Assembly: GCF_003590645.1 (NCBI RefSeq)
Contig: NZ_CP031834.1
Location: forward strand, 2,294,501 to 2,358,500
From: Mesorhizobium sp. DCY119
Lineage (GTDB): Bacteria; Pseudomonadota; Alphaproteobacteria; Rhizobiales; Rhizobiaceae
DNA length: 64,000 bases
Direction of reading: 5' to 3'
The notes under the pieces: generated by a model
What the model was told of the DNA's origin: nothing
Seen by the model: only the letters and a program-made list of their open reading frames with translations
Databases searched by the model: none
Translations under genes and position numbers: made by a program
Shown: in pieces, positions 14,821 to 22,856 of the stretch
How positions within the stretch are numbered: position 1 is the stretch's first letter
How the letters are laid out: every line of letters begins with the position of its first letter

Positions 14821-16395
14821 ATGGAAGATAACCTCTTGTCCGAGCAGGAAGCCTCCAACGCACGGCGCGGACGTGGCGCCAGCGGCGGTGCGGCAGCGCG
14901 GCGCGCGGCGCGTTCGGGCGGCGGCCCCGGCGTGCAGCAGACCTATATCAACCGCAAGATCAAGGTCTACGAGGTCCTCGACGAGGAGGGTCTCGCCCTG
15001 ATCGAGAAGAATGCCGACACCGTTCTGGAAGAAATCGGCATCGAGTTCCGCGACGACGCCGAGGCGCTGGCGCTGTGGAAGGAAGCCGGCGCGGACGTAA
15101 AAGGCGAGCGCGTGCACTTTCCCAAAGGCCTGCCGCGTTCGCTGCTCAAGACCGCGCCGTCCATGTACACGCAGCATGCGCGCAATTCGGCGCGTTCGGT
15201 GCAGATCGGCGGCAATGCCACGGTCTTCGCGCCAGTCTATGGCCCGCCCTTCGTGCGCGATCTCGACGGCAACCGCCGCTATGCGACGATCGAGGATTTC
15301 CGCAATTTCGTGAAGCTCGCCTATATGGCGCCGTCGATCCACCATTCAGGCGGCACGGTGTGCGAGCCGGTCGATGTGCCGGTCAACAAGCGCCATCTCG
15401 ACATGATCTACAGCCACATCAAATATTCCGACAAGCCGTTCATGGGCTCGGTCACCGCGCCGGAGCGCGCCGAAGACACGATCGCGATGGCCAAGATCGT
15501 CTTCGGCGACGATTTCGTCGACCAGAACACGGTGCTGACCAGCCTGATCAACGCCAACTCGCCGATGGTCTTCGACGAAACCATGCTCGGCGCGCTGAAA
15601 GTCTATGCCCGCAACAACCAGGCCTGCATCGTCACGCCCTTCATTCTCGCCGGCGCAATGAGCCCGGTGACGGTGGCTGGCACGCTGACGCAGGTTCTGG
15701 CCGAGGTTCTGGCAGGTGCTTCCTTCACCCAGCTTATCCGCCCCGGCGCGCCGGTGCTGTTCGGCACCTTTGCCTCGTCCATCTCGATGCAGTCGGGCGC
15801 GCCGACCTTCGGCACGCCGGAGCCGTCGCTGGTGTCTTATGGCGCAGCACAGCTCGCCCGCCGTCTCGGCCTGCCTTTCCGCACCGGCGGTTCGCTCTGC
15901 GCCTCCAAGGTTCCCGATGCACAGGCAGCCTATGAAAGCGCCAACACGCTGAACTCGACGCTGCTTGCTGGCACCAATTTCGTGCTGCATGCGGCCGGCT
16001 GGCTCGAAGGCGGTCTCGCCTCCTGCTACGAGAAGTTCATGATGGACATCGATCAGCTCGGCATGAGCCAGAAGTTTGCCGACGGCGTCGATCTGTCGGA
16101 AAACGGCCAGGCGATGGATGCGATCCGCCAGGTTGGTCCGGGCAGCCATTATCTCGGCTGCGACCACACCCAGGCGAATTTCCAGACGGCTTTCTACCGT
16201 TCCTCGATTGCCGACAACAATTCCTACGAGCAGTGGCTGGCCGAGGGCCAGAAGACCGCACCGCAGCGCGCCAACGACCTCGCGCGGCGCTGGCTCGAAA
16301 CCTACGAAGCACCGGCGCTCGACCAGGGCATCGACGACGGACTGATCGATTTCATCGCCAAGAAGAAGGAATCGATGCCCGACGCCTTCACTTGA
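14821..16395 (+). CDS. MttB-family (trimethylamine methyltransferase-like) corrinoid methyltransferase, non-pyrrolysine
   Basis: A protein of about 524 residues with no in-frame UAG, so it belongs to the non-pyrrolysine branch of the MttB superfamily (COG5598). Characterised members demethylate quaternary amines such as glycine betaine (MtgB), proline betaine (MtpB) and carnitine (MtcB). The long TIM barrel is seen in GTVCEPVDVPVN, SLINANSPMVFDE, FILAGAMSPVTVAGTLTQ and VLHAAGWLEGGL. The ATG at 14821 has AGGG nine bases upstream; GTG 14779 and ATG 14812 would add residues of poor quality. The N-terminus is Gly/Ala/Arg-rich. It should transfer a methyl group from an unknown amine to the divergently encoded corrinoid protein. 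Confidence 0.9.
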   Translation: MEDNLLSEQEASNARRGRGASGGAAARRAARSGGGPGVQQTYINRKIKVYEVLDEEGLALIEKNADTVLEEIGIEFRDDAEALALWKEAGADVKGERVHFPKGLPRSLLKTAPSMYTQHARNSARSVQIGGNATVFAPVYGPPFVRDLDGNRRYATIEDFRNFVKLAYMAPSIHHSGGTVCEPVDVPVNKRHLDMIYSHIKYSDKPFMGSVTAPERAEDTIAMAKIVFGDDFVDQNTVLTSLINANSPMVFDETMLGALKVYARNNQACIVTPFILAGAMSPVTVAGTLTQVLAEVLAGASFTQLIRPGAPVLFGTFASSISMQSGAPTFGTPEPSLVSYGAAQLARRLGLPFRTGGSLCASKVPDAQAAYESANTLNSTLLAGTNFVLHAAGWLEGGLASCYEKFMMDIDQLGMSQKFADGVDLSENGQAMDAIRQVGPGSHYLGCDHTQANFQTAFYRSSIADNNSYEQWLAEGQKTAPQRANDLARRWLETYEAPALDQGIDDGLIDFIAKKKESMPDAFT

Positions 16396-16496
16396 AGCGA
16401 GCCCGATTCAGGCGGGGCTAAAGTCGCCAAAATCATTCACAAGGAAGTCTGGCGGAGCGCTTTCTCCGGCCCGGGCAAGGGGTGAGGTTGTGCTTG

Positions 16497-16635
16497 CGCG
16501 GCTGGCTCTGCCCCTCATCCGACCCTTCGGGCCACCTTCTCCCCGTGAACGTGGAGAAGGAAGAGTGGAGACGTTGCGGCCAGCCTTCTTCTCCCCGTTC
16601 ACGGGGAGAAGGTCCCGGCAGGGGGATGAGGGGCG
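16497..16635. repeat. Palindromic repeat block
   Basis: CCCCTCATCC at one end and GGGATGAGGGG at the other enclose CTTCTCCCCGTGAACGTG and its partner TTCTCCCCGTTCACGGGGAGAAG. This belongs to the family of CTTCTCCC/GGGAGAAG repeats. Its right end supplies the GAGGGG that lies directly before the GTG start of the next gene. Confidence 0.75.
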
Positions 16636-17325
16636 GTGAAAGCCTTTCAGGAACTAGCGGAAACTCTCTCCACCACCCTCGCTGCCCACGGCCTCGTCCT
16701 GCGCGGCGGCTTCAACTTCAGCGCTGGCGAGGAATCGCCCACCGGCCCCTCCAACGCCCCCGCAAAATCCGTGCTTCTGGTCGGGCAGACAGGCTCCGCG
16801 CCTTGGCCGCATTTCCTGCGCTGGTGGGAAAGACAACCGCGTGACCTGAAAGACCCGCTCGACTCCTGGTCGCGCGAGGTCATCGGTGCGGTGGCGTACG
16901 AATTCGGCGCGCGTGCAGTCTCGCCGTCCGACCGGCCCTTCCTGCCGTTCCAGCAATGGGCGATGCGGGCCGAGGGACTAAAACCGTCGCCGCTCGGCAT
17001 CCTCATGCATCCCGAATACGGCCTCTGGCACGCCTATCGCGGGGCGCTGCTGTTCGATCGTGAGATTTCGATTCAGGCGCCTGAGAATCCGATTCATCTT
17101 TGCGATGCATGTATCGGAAAACCTTGCCTGAACTCTTGTCCAGTCGGCGCATATTCCGCCGACGGATTTGCCTATGAGACCTGCCTGTCGCATGTGCGTG
17201 GGCCTAAAGGAGCACCTTGCCGCGACGCCGGCTGTATCGCCCGAAACGCCTGTCCCTATGGGACGGAATATCGCTATGCGGCTGAGGTGCAGGCCTTTCA
17301 CATGAAGGCCTTTGCCGGGCTGTAG
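16636..17325 (+). CDS. 4Fe-4S dicluster protein, putative electron carrier
   Basis: A 229-residue protein read from a GTG at 16636 (GAGGGG just upstream). The C-terminal third has two Fe-S binding groups: CDACIGKPCLNSCPVGAY and PCRDAGCIARNACPYG, with an extra cysteine between them (YETCLSHV). The N-terminal two thirds (WPHFLRWWERQPRDLKDPLDSW, GLKPSPLGILMHPEYGLWHAYRGALLF) resemble a family of uncharacterised rhizobial ferredoxin-like proteins and, distantly, the iron-sulfur region of QueG. It follows the MttB-like gene on the same strand after a repeat block. It could supply electrons to the corrinoid activator; this is inference from position. Confidence 0.75.
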   Translation: MKAFQELAETLSTTLAAHGLVLRGGFNFSAGEESPTGPSNAPAKSVLLVGQTGSAPWPHFLRWWERQPRDLKDPLDSWSREVIGAVAYEFGARAVSPSDRPFLPFQQWAMRAEGLKPSPLGILMHPEYGLWHAYRGALLFDREISIQAPENPIHLCDACIGKPCLNSCPVGAYSADGFAYETCLSHVRGPKGAPCRDAGCIARNACPYGTEYRYAAEVQAFHMKAFAGL

Positions 17326-17337
17326 AGAGTGGCCGGG

Positions 17338-17721
17338 TCAGTTGGTGTAGCGCGTGTCGTCGGCCATGGGGTCGCGAGGGGCGTCGCAGGTAGTGACGTT
17401 GCCGACCGTGCGGCAGGCGCTGGCGACGGGTTTCGGCGCACAACCGTCCGGGTCCGGGCAAGGCGGCGGGCTGGGAAACCCGACAACCGAATTTGCATCA
17501 GGCCGGATCGTGCCGGCTGGCTGTGTGGCTGTTGGCGAAGGCATCGTGTTTGCCGCGAGGCCCGGAGGTGGCAGGCTTTCGGAAGTGTTGATCTGCGATA
17601 TCGAAGCGGCCGGAGGTGCCGGCGAATAGGCGAGATCCTGCGGCTCGGAGGATGTGCAGCCGGCAAGAAAAATGGCGGAGATTACCGGGCAAAACAGCGC
17701 CGGCAGCAGTCGATTTTTCAT
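17338..17721 (-). CDS. Hypothetical proline-rich lipoprotein
   Basis: A protein of about 127 residues with a lipoprotein signal (MKNRLLPALFCPVISAIFLAGC; the lipobox is FLAGC). The mature part is rich in proline and serine and has two cysteine pairs (PPCPDPDGCAP and SACRTVGNVTTCDAP). No family is recognised. The start could be the ATG at 17733 (two extra residues). Convergent with the ferredoxin-like gene, and read away from the hydrolase at 17883. The role is unknown; surface anchoring is inferred from the lipobox. Confidence 0.65.
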   Translation of the reverse strand: MKNRLLPALFCPVISAIFLAGCTSSEPQDLAYSPAPPAASISQINTSESLPPPGLAANTMPSPTATQPAGTIRPDANSVVGFPSPPPCPDPDGCAPKPVASACRTVGNVTTCDAPRDPMADDTRYTN

Positions 17722-17882
17722 GTGGGACCTCATTTAGCCGCGCCATTTTTCAGAGATATGGCGGGGATACAAGCCGAGCCGCGCCTTCTCCCCGCACGAA
17801 TTATTGAACGCTGCAATCCGACGCCGTCTTGGCCCTGTGACGGCAGATCGCTATGTGTCGAACCGGAGCAAAGGAGCAGCCA

Positions 17883-18614
17883 ATGACTATGCGTGAGATC
17901 GAGATCAAGACCGAAGACGGCACCGCCAAGGCGGCTCTGGTTCTTCCGGCGACCGCCTCCAAGGCCGGCGTCATCCTCTATATGGACGCCTTCGGGCCGC
18001 GCGCTGCACTCTACGACATGGCCGAACGTCTGGCAGGCGAGGGCTATGCGGTTCTCGTACCCGATCTCTTCTACCGCTTCGGCGCTTACGGTCCTTATGA
18101 TGCGAAGACAGCCTTCAGCGACGAGAAGCTGCGCGCCGAGATCATGGGCATGGTTGGCGGCACCACGCAGGAGATGACGCAGCGCGACACAGCGGCGTTT
18201 CTCGAAGCCCTGTCGGAGAATGGCGCGACCGGCCCGATCGGCGCGGTCGGCTATTGCATGGGCGGCGGTCGCGCGCTGAATGCCGCCGCAGCCTATCCCG
18301 ATCGCATCGTAGCCGCAGCCAGTTTTCATGGCGGGCGGCTTGCCAGCGATGCGCCCGACAGCCCGCACAACAATGCAGCGAAGATCAAGGCGCGTGTCTA
18401 TGTCGGCACCGCCGGCGTCGACGGCAGCTTTCCGCCGGAACAGTCCGGCCGGCTTGCCGAGGCGCTGCGCATAGCGGGTGTCGATCACATCATCGAAAAC
18501 TATGTCGGCTCGGACCATGGCTGGTGCATTGCCGACCATGGCGTCTACAACGAAAAGGGCGCCGAACGTCATTGGTCGCGGCTGACGACGTTCTTTGCCG
18601 AAACACTGTGCTGA
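17883..18614 (+). CDS. Dienelactone hydrolase-family protein
   Basis: A 243-residue alpha/beta hydrolase with Cys125 as nucleophile in GYCMGGG. This is the cysteine version typical of dienelactone hydrolases, with an aspartate in AGVDGSF and a histidine in SDHGWC completing the Cys-Asp-His triad. AAGGAGCAGCC precedes the ATG at 17883. Family members hydrolyse lactones and esters in aromatic degradation, but many are general esterases. No aromatic pathway genes lie nearby, so the substrate is unknown. Confidence 0.88.
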   Translation: MTMREIEIKTEDGTAKAALVLPATASKAGVILYMDAFGPRAALYDMAERLAGEGYAVLVPDLFYRFGAYGPYDAKTAFSDEKLRAEIMGMVGGTTQEMTQRDTAAFLEALSENGATGPIGAVGYCMGGGRALNAAAAYPDRIVAAASFHGGRLASDAPDSPHNNAAKIKARVYVGTAGVDGSFPPEQSGRLAEALRIAGVDHIIENYVGSDHGWCIADHGVYNEKGAERHWSRLTTFFAETLC

Positions 18615-18746
18615 AGTAGCGTCGTTTCGGAAAAACAGCTCGCAACGAGGGGTCGTGCTTTTCACAAACTGATTCAGTTTGACTGCCTATCCATCGGAAA
18701 ACCCAGCCGGAATCCGTTCGAGTTGACGGTTGGTGGCTAGAGGCGT

Positions 18747-18777
18747 ATTCATCAAGTCATCCGATGACTTGATGAAT
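18747..18777. promoter_or_regulatory. Perfect 31-bp inverted repeat, probable GntR operator
   Basis: ATTCATCAAGTCAT (18747-18760), CCG, ATGACTTGATGAAT (18764-18777): fourteen-base arms with no mismatch. It ends seven bases before the GntR start codon. FadR-subfamily GntR proteins bind compact palindromes of this kind. The position over the ribosome-binding region predicts autoregulation of the gntR-MFS operon. Confidence 0.85.
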
Positions 18778-18784
18778 CTTTGCC

Positions 18785-19462
18785 ATGCAACCTGCCACCC
18801 GAACCAATCTCACCGAAAGTGCCGCCGAAAGCGTGCGGCTCGAAATCGTCAATGGCCGCTGGGCCGTGGGCGAGCGCATCCCCAACGAAGCAACGCTGAC
18901 CGAGATGCTCTCCGTCAGCCGCGGCACGGTGCGTGAGGCGGTACGTGCGCTGGTTTCGCAAGGGTTTCTCGAAACCCGGCAGGGATCCGGCACCTATGTG
19001 CGCTCCGCCGTCGACACCGCCGGCACATTGAGCCGCGTCAAGCGCGCCGGCCTGCGTGACCAGTGGGAGGCGCGCGCGGCACTCGATGTCGAGGCGGCGC
19101 GGCTTGCCGCCATCCGCCACACGCCCGCCGATATCGAACTGATGCGCCGGCTGCTGGCGCAGCGCGGAACGCCTGCAGACGGCGGGCGCGAGGCTTTCGC
19201 CCGCCGCGACATCGCCTTCCACAAGGCCGTCGTTGCCGCTTCCGGCAACCGGGCGATGGTCGAAATCTACGATTTCTTCTCTGCGGCAATCATCGAGACA
19301 ATCCAGTCGACGCTCGCCGGCGACCTACCCGAGCCCGATGCCAGGGCGCATGAGGCCATCGTCGATGGCATCGCTTCGGGCGATCCCGACATTGCCGCCG
19401 CCACCGTCCGTGCCTTCATGGCGCCCGTCCTTCTCGAACTCGATCGGCTGCTTTCGCAATGA
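18785..19462 (+). CDS. GntR-family regulator with FCD domain
   Basis: A 225-residue protein of the FadR subfamily. The winged helix-turn-helix is at about residues 10-75 (GRWAVGERIPNEATLTEMLSVSRGTVREAVRALVSQG), followed by the all-helical FCD ligand domain. The FCD metal ligands can be recognised (ARRDIAFHKAVVAASGN, ending with HEAIVDGIASGD). Ligands of this group are usually organic acids. It overlaps the downstream transporter gene by four bases, so it probably controls that transporter. A perfect palindrome lies immediately upstream. Confidence 0.92.
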   Translation: MQPATRTNLTESAAESVRLEIVNGRWAVGERIPNEATLTEMLSVSRGTVREAVRALVSQGFLETRQGSGTYVRSAVDTAGTLSRVKRAGLRDQWEARAALDVEAARLAAIRHTPADIELMRRLLAQRGTPADGGREAFARRDIAFHKAVVAASGNRAMVEIYDFFSAAIIETIQSTLAGDLPEPDARAHEAIVDGIASGDPDIAAATVRAFMAPVLLELDRLLSQ

Positions 19463-20766
19463 ACCAGAACTTTCCCCGGCCGCAGGCGCAGGCCGAGCTT
19501 GCCGCGATGGATGCCGCAGACAGCCAGCTCATCGACGCCGAAGAAGACAGCATTCCGCGTCCGCTGCCGCCGCAGCTTCACAGCCGCGCGGCACAGATAA
19601 TGCTTGGCTTGAACCTCGTGCTGATCGCCTTCAATCTGCGCCCGCTGTTTTCCAGCCTGTCGGTCCTGCTGCCGGAAGTCATCCAGGAAACAGGCCTGTC
19701 GACGGTCGGCGCCAGCATCCTGACGACGCTGCCTGTCCTCTGCCTTGGCCTCTTCGCGCCCTTTGCGCCCAAGCTTGCCCAGCGTTTTGGCGCGGAGCGC
19801 GTTTTGCTCGGCGCGTTGCTGCTTCTTGCCGTCGGCACGGCTTTGCGCGGACTGGAATCTGTGCCGATCCTGTTTGCCGGCACTTTCCTAGCGGGTGCTG
19901 CAATTGCCGTCAGCAATGTGCTGCTGCCGGGGTTGGTGAAGCGCGATTTCTCCAGCCACGCCGCCATCATGACCGGGCTCTACACCATGGCGCTCTGCGG
20001 CGGTGCCGCCGGTGCCGCAGGGCTTACCTTGCCCATCGAGCACATCGTCGGCTCATGGTCGGGCGCGCTCGCCGCCTGGGCGGTTCCGGCGCTGGTCGTG
20101 ATGCTGATCTTTGCGCCGCAGGCTCTGGCACGGAAGGCGCAGGCTGCTCATTCGGGCTTCCGCGTCGTCGGGCTCTGGCGCGACCGGCTCGCGTGGCAGG
20201 TCACGTTTTTCATGGGGCTTCAATCCGCACTTGCCTATTGCATCTTCGGCTGGCTCGCACCGATGCTGCGTGAACGCGGTTTCGATGCTGCGACTGCCGG
20301 CGGCATCGTTTCGCTTTCGGTGATGACGCAGGTCGTCACCTGTCTGGCGGTGCCGTCGCTGGCAGTCCGCTTCAGGGACCAGCGCGGCGTCAATGTGGTG
20401 TTGGTCGCGGCTTCGGTCGTCGCGCTGCTCGGCTTTCTGTTTGCGCCGACTTCCACGGTGCTGTTCTGGGCGGTTCTGCAAGGCATCGGGCAGGGCGGGC
20501 TGATCGCGGCTGCCATGATGGTCATCGTGCTGCGTTCACCCGATTCCCATGTCGCGGCGCATCTTTCGGGCATGGCACAAGGTGTCGGCTATGTGCTGGC
20601 AGCAGTTGGCCCTTTGCTCGTCGGCCTCATCCGCAGCTGGACCGGCAGTTTTCATGCCGCCGCATTTCTCTTCGTAGCGCTCGGTCTGGGCGCCGCAATC
20701 ATGGGATGGGGCGCGGGCAGGGCGCTGCATGTCGGGGCGCGGACGGTGATGGTTGGGGAAGAGTGA
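19459..20766 (+). CDS. MFS transporter, CynX/NimT-type
   Basis: A 435-residue protein with a 45-residue cytoplasmic N-terminus and about twelve membrane segments. The sequence LVLIAFNLRPLFSSLSVLLPEV at the first helix is the hallmark of the CynX/NimT (cyanate permease-like) MFS group, which also includes 2-nitroimidazole exporters. Its ATG overlaps the gntR stop codon (ATGA), so it forms an operon with the regulator. The substrate is unknown; the FCD-type regulator suggests a small organic acid or related anion. Confidence 0.88.
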   Translation: MNQNFPRPQAQAELAAMDAADSQLIDAEEDSIPRPLPPQLHSRAAQIMLGLNLVLIAFNLRPLFSSLSVLLPEVIQETGLSTVGASILTTLPVLCLGLFAPFAPKLAQRFGAERVLLGALLLLAVGTALRGLESVPILFAGTFLAGAAIAVSNVLLPGLVKRDFSSHAAIMTGLYTMALCGGAAGAAGLTLPIEHIVGSWSGALAAWAVPALVVMLIFAPQALARKAQAAHSGFRVVGLWRDRLAWQVTFFMGLQSALAYCIFGWLAPMLRERGFDAATAGGIVSLSVMTQVVTCLAVPSLAVRFRDQRGVNVVLVAASVVALLGFLFAPTSTVLFWAVLQGIGQGGLIAAAMMVIVLRSPDSHVAAHLSGMAQGVGYVLAAVGPLLVGLIRSWTGSFHAAAFLFVALGLGAAIMGWGAGRALHVGARTVMVGEE

Positions 20767-20867
20767 TGTTCATCTTGTCCGACGGATTTGTCTTCGCCGG
20801 CCAATCGTCACCATTGCAGTGACAGGATGCTCAGAACACCATCGGTGACGATCAGCGCAGGCGGCAC

Positions 20868-21480
20868 ATGAAGTTCGTCATCCCGGAAACCGGAGCGAAG
20901 CGCAGGTAATCCGGGACCCATTGGCCTGATCGTCGTCAAGCACGGCCCGGTCCTGATATTGACGCACGTTCAGCACCGCCGAAGCTCTTTTGCATTCCGG
21001 CATGGATCCCGGGTCTCCGCTTCGCTCCGCCCGGGATGACGAAGAGAGGACAGCACTTCTAACGTCAACCTTGGCGATTGGCGGCGCCAACCATGAAGTT
21101 CGTCATCCCGGAGGTTATCCGGGACCCATTCCGAGCATCGGCAGGCACGGCCTCGTCCCGATATTGATGCGCGTTCAGTACCGCCGAAGCTCTTCTGCGT
21201 TCCGGCATGGATTCCCGACACTCTCCGCTCGTTCCTCGCTCACGAGGTCGAGAATGACGAGCTTACTGGTTGCCCAGCGGCAAGCCGCCGACGTTGGAGA
21301 TGGGCTGTGCTTGCTGGTTGCCTCGCCCGCAAATCGTCCGAAATCGGCAGCGATTCTTAGCTGCCGTGCCGGCAACTCACCAAGGCCGAAGATTAGCGGC
21401 AAGCCCAAACGCAATTCGTCATTCTCGACCTCGTGAGCGAGGAACGAGCGGAGAGTGTCGGGAATCCATGCCGGAACATC
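20868..21480. repeat. Nested direct and inverted repeats in a non-coding stretch
   Basis: Two imperfect direct copies of about 125-140 bases (20868-21010 and 21092-21215) share GAAGTTCGTCATCCCGG, TCCGGGACCCATT, ACCGCCGAAGCTCTT and TTCCGGCATGGAT. Within and after them is a nearly perfect long inverted repeat: about 21203-21260 reads back as about 21417-21476 (TTCCGGCATGGATTCCCGAC against GTCGGGAATCCATGCCGGAA). The frames across it carry no recognisable domain and are counted as non-coding. The whole gap from 20767 to 22290 has no supported gene. Confidence 0.8.
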
Positions 21481-21639
21481 GATGAAGGCCGCAGCGGTGC
21501 AGAACTGCCGAAGCTGAAGCACGCGGAAACTGTGGGAAAGATTTCCACCTCATTTCCACCCAACCCATTGTTTCCACTCACCCCACACATTTTTTCACCC
21601 CCAATCTTTCCCCACCCTCAAACCCCTCCCGCATAATCC

Positions 21640-21930
21640 CCTCATCGCTCTTGCGGGACCGGGTTCTGGAACCGGGATCGGGGAGAGCGGCGGTGACCTC
21701 CCGCCCTGGTGTGGTAGCCAGGAACCCGAGGGCCCGACACAGGCCGGCGTCCTGCGGCCGCATGCCCTGGCTGGAAGCTGCAAGCGACAAGCTTGTGGTG
21801 GAAGGATCAAGGGCAGATCGCGCAGGATGCGGAGAAGCCGCGGCGTCTTGTCCATGGAATGTACATGGAGCGGGCGTTGTGACCGGCCAACTTCGGGACA
21901 GACACCGAGCGGGGCGCGGAAGTCGCGCCA
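21640..21930 (+). ncRNA. Possible structured RNA (unidentified)
   Basis: A GC-rich 290-base stretch follows an AT-richer pyrimidine tract and a CATAAT box (21632). It contains several local hairpins: GCCCTGG/CCAGG near 21702, AAGCTTG pairing around 21775-21795, CCATG/CATGG at about 21850, and GGCGCG/CGCGCC at about 21915. No good ribosome site or known protein is seen on either strand. The pattern resembles an independently transcribed structured RNA, but I could not match it to tmRNA, RNase P, SRP or 6S consensus features. Strand is a guess. Confidence 0.3.
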
Positions 21931-22017
21931 CGTACTAAACATAGGAAGGCACGGCCATGCGCCCCGCTTCCCGATCTTTGACAATGGCCAGACTGCGATG
22001 CAGGGCGTGGCGATGAA

Positions 22018-22235
22018 CAGGTGCGTCCTTCGAGGCTCGCTAACGCTCGCACCTCAGGATGAGGGAGGGTGGCGATGAAGTGCGCCGGCGCCCACCTCCC
22101 CCTTGAGGGGAGGTCGCGGACTGAGCGAAGCGAAGGAAGCGGGTGGGGTCGGTTCATGCCGAGCGCAGCGCAAAGGAACGTCGAGCACTGCCGCAGCGAC
22201 CCCACCCAGCCCTTGGGAAGGTAATCCCTGCCATC
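22018..22235. repeat. Two more dispersed repeats before the sigma factor gene
   Basis: At 22018-22072 is a compact copy of the element clustered at 7245-8188 (GGTGCGTCCTTCGAGGCTCG, then CTCGCACCTCAGGATGAGG). At 22090-22220 is a different repeat with CCACCTCCCCCTTGAGGGG and a GGGTGGGG/CCCCACCC pair. Both are non-coding. Confidence 0.75.
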
Positions 22236-22290
22236 AAAAAAATCTTTCCATCCCCCAAAGGATTATCGAATAGCTTTCGTCTCAGGAACG

Positions 22291-22854
22291 ATGATGGCGA
22301 TGACATTGGATGAGGGCGAGGCCACCGATGCCGATCTGATCGGGCGGGCGCGCAATGGAGACAGGCAGGCTTTCGGCGAACTCGTCGAGAGGCACTATGA
22401 TTTTGTCCATCGCGTCGCCTGGCGCTGGTGCGGCCGAAAGTCGGACGCCGAAGACATCGCCCAGGAAGTCTGCGCCCGGCTTGGCCGGGCGATCCGCGAT
22501 TATCGCGGCGGCGGGGCCTTCACCACATGGCTCTATGCCATGACCCTGAATGCAGCGCGCGACATGGTGCGCAAGAATGCTCGCGAGACGGCGAAGACCG
22601 AGGCTTTCGGTGTTCATGCGCTGATTTCGGGCGAAGCAACGAGCGAGCCGGAAGACCAGGCGGAAGCGCTTTGGGCGGCGGTGCGACAACTGCCGGACAA
22701 GCAGCGCGAGGCGGTTCTGCTGGTCTATGGTGAAGGCCTGAACCATGCGGCCGCCGCCGACGCCATGGCCTGCGCCGAGGCGACGGTCTCCTGGCATATC
22801 CATGAAGCGAAGAAACGGCTGAAGCTCATCATGCGCTCGGCCGGGGAAGATTGA
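22291..22854 (+). CDS. ECF-type RNA polymerase sigma factor
   Basis: A 187-residue protein with sigma region 2 (DADLIGRARNGDRQAFGELVERHYDFVHRVAWRW, then DAEDIAQEVCARL) and region 4 (LPDKQREAVLLVYGEGLNHAAAADAM, then ATVSWHIHEAKKRLK). It lacks regions 1 and 3, as in extracytoplasmic-function sigma factors. ATGs at 22291 and 22294 are both possible. The stop overlaps the region just before the VWA protein gene, whose start is three bases later, so the two are co-translated. This fits a sigma factor encoded with its membrane regulator. Confidence 0.9.
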   Translation: MMAMTLDEGEATDADLIGRARNGDRQAFGELVERHYDFVHRVAWRWCGRKSDAEDIAQEVCARLGRAIRDYRGGGAFTTWLYAMTLNAARDMVRKNARETAKTEAFGVHALISGEATSEPEDQAEALWAAVRQLPDKQREAVLLVYGEGLNHAAAADAMACAEATVSWHIHEAKKRLKLIMRSAGED

Positions 22855-22856
22855 TC

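Noticed and set aside
14821-16395. Pyrrolysine-containing MttB
   Set aside because: No in-frame TAG codon occurs in either MttB homologue; both read through to ordinary stops, so they belong to the non-pyrrolysine group.
21578-21931. 117-codon minus-strand frame in the repeat-rich gap
   Set aside because: No ribosome site or domain; composition and hairpins fit a structured RNA or repeat better than a protein.
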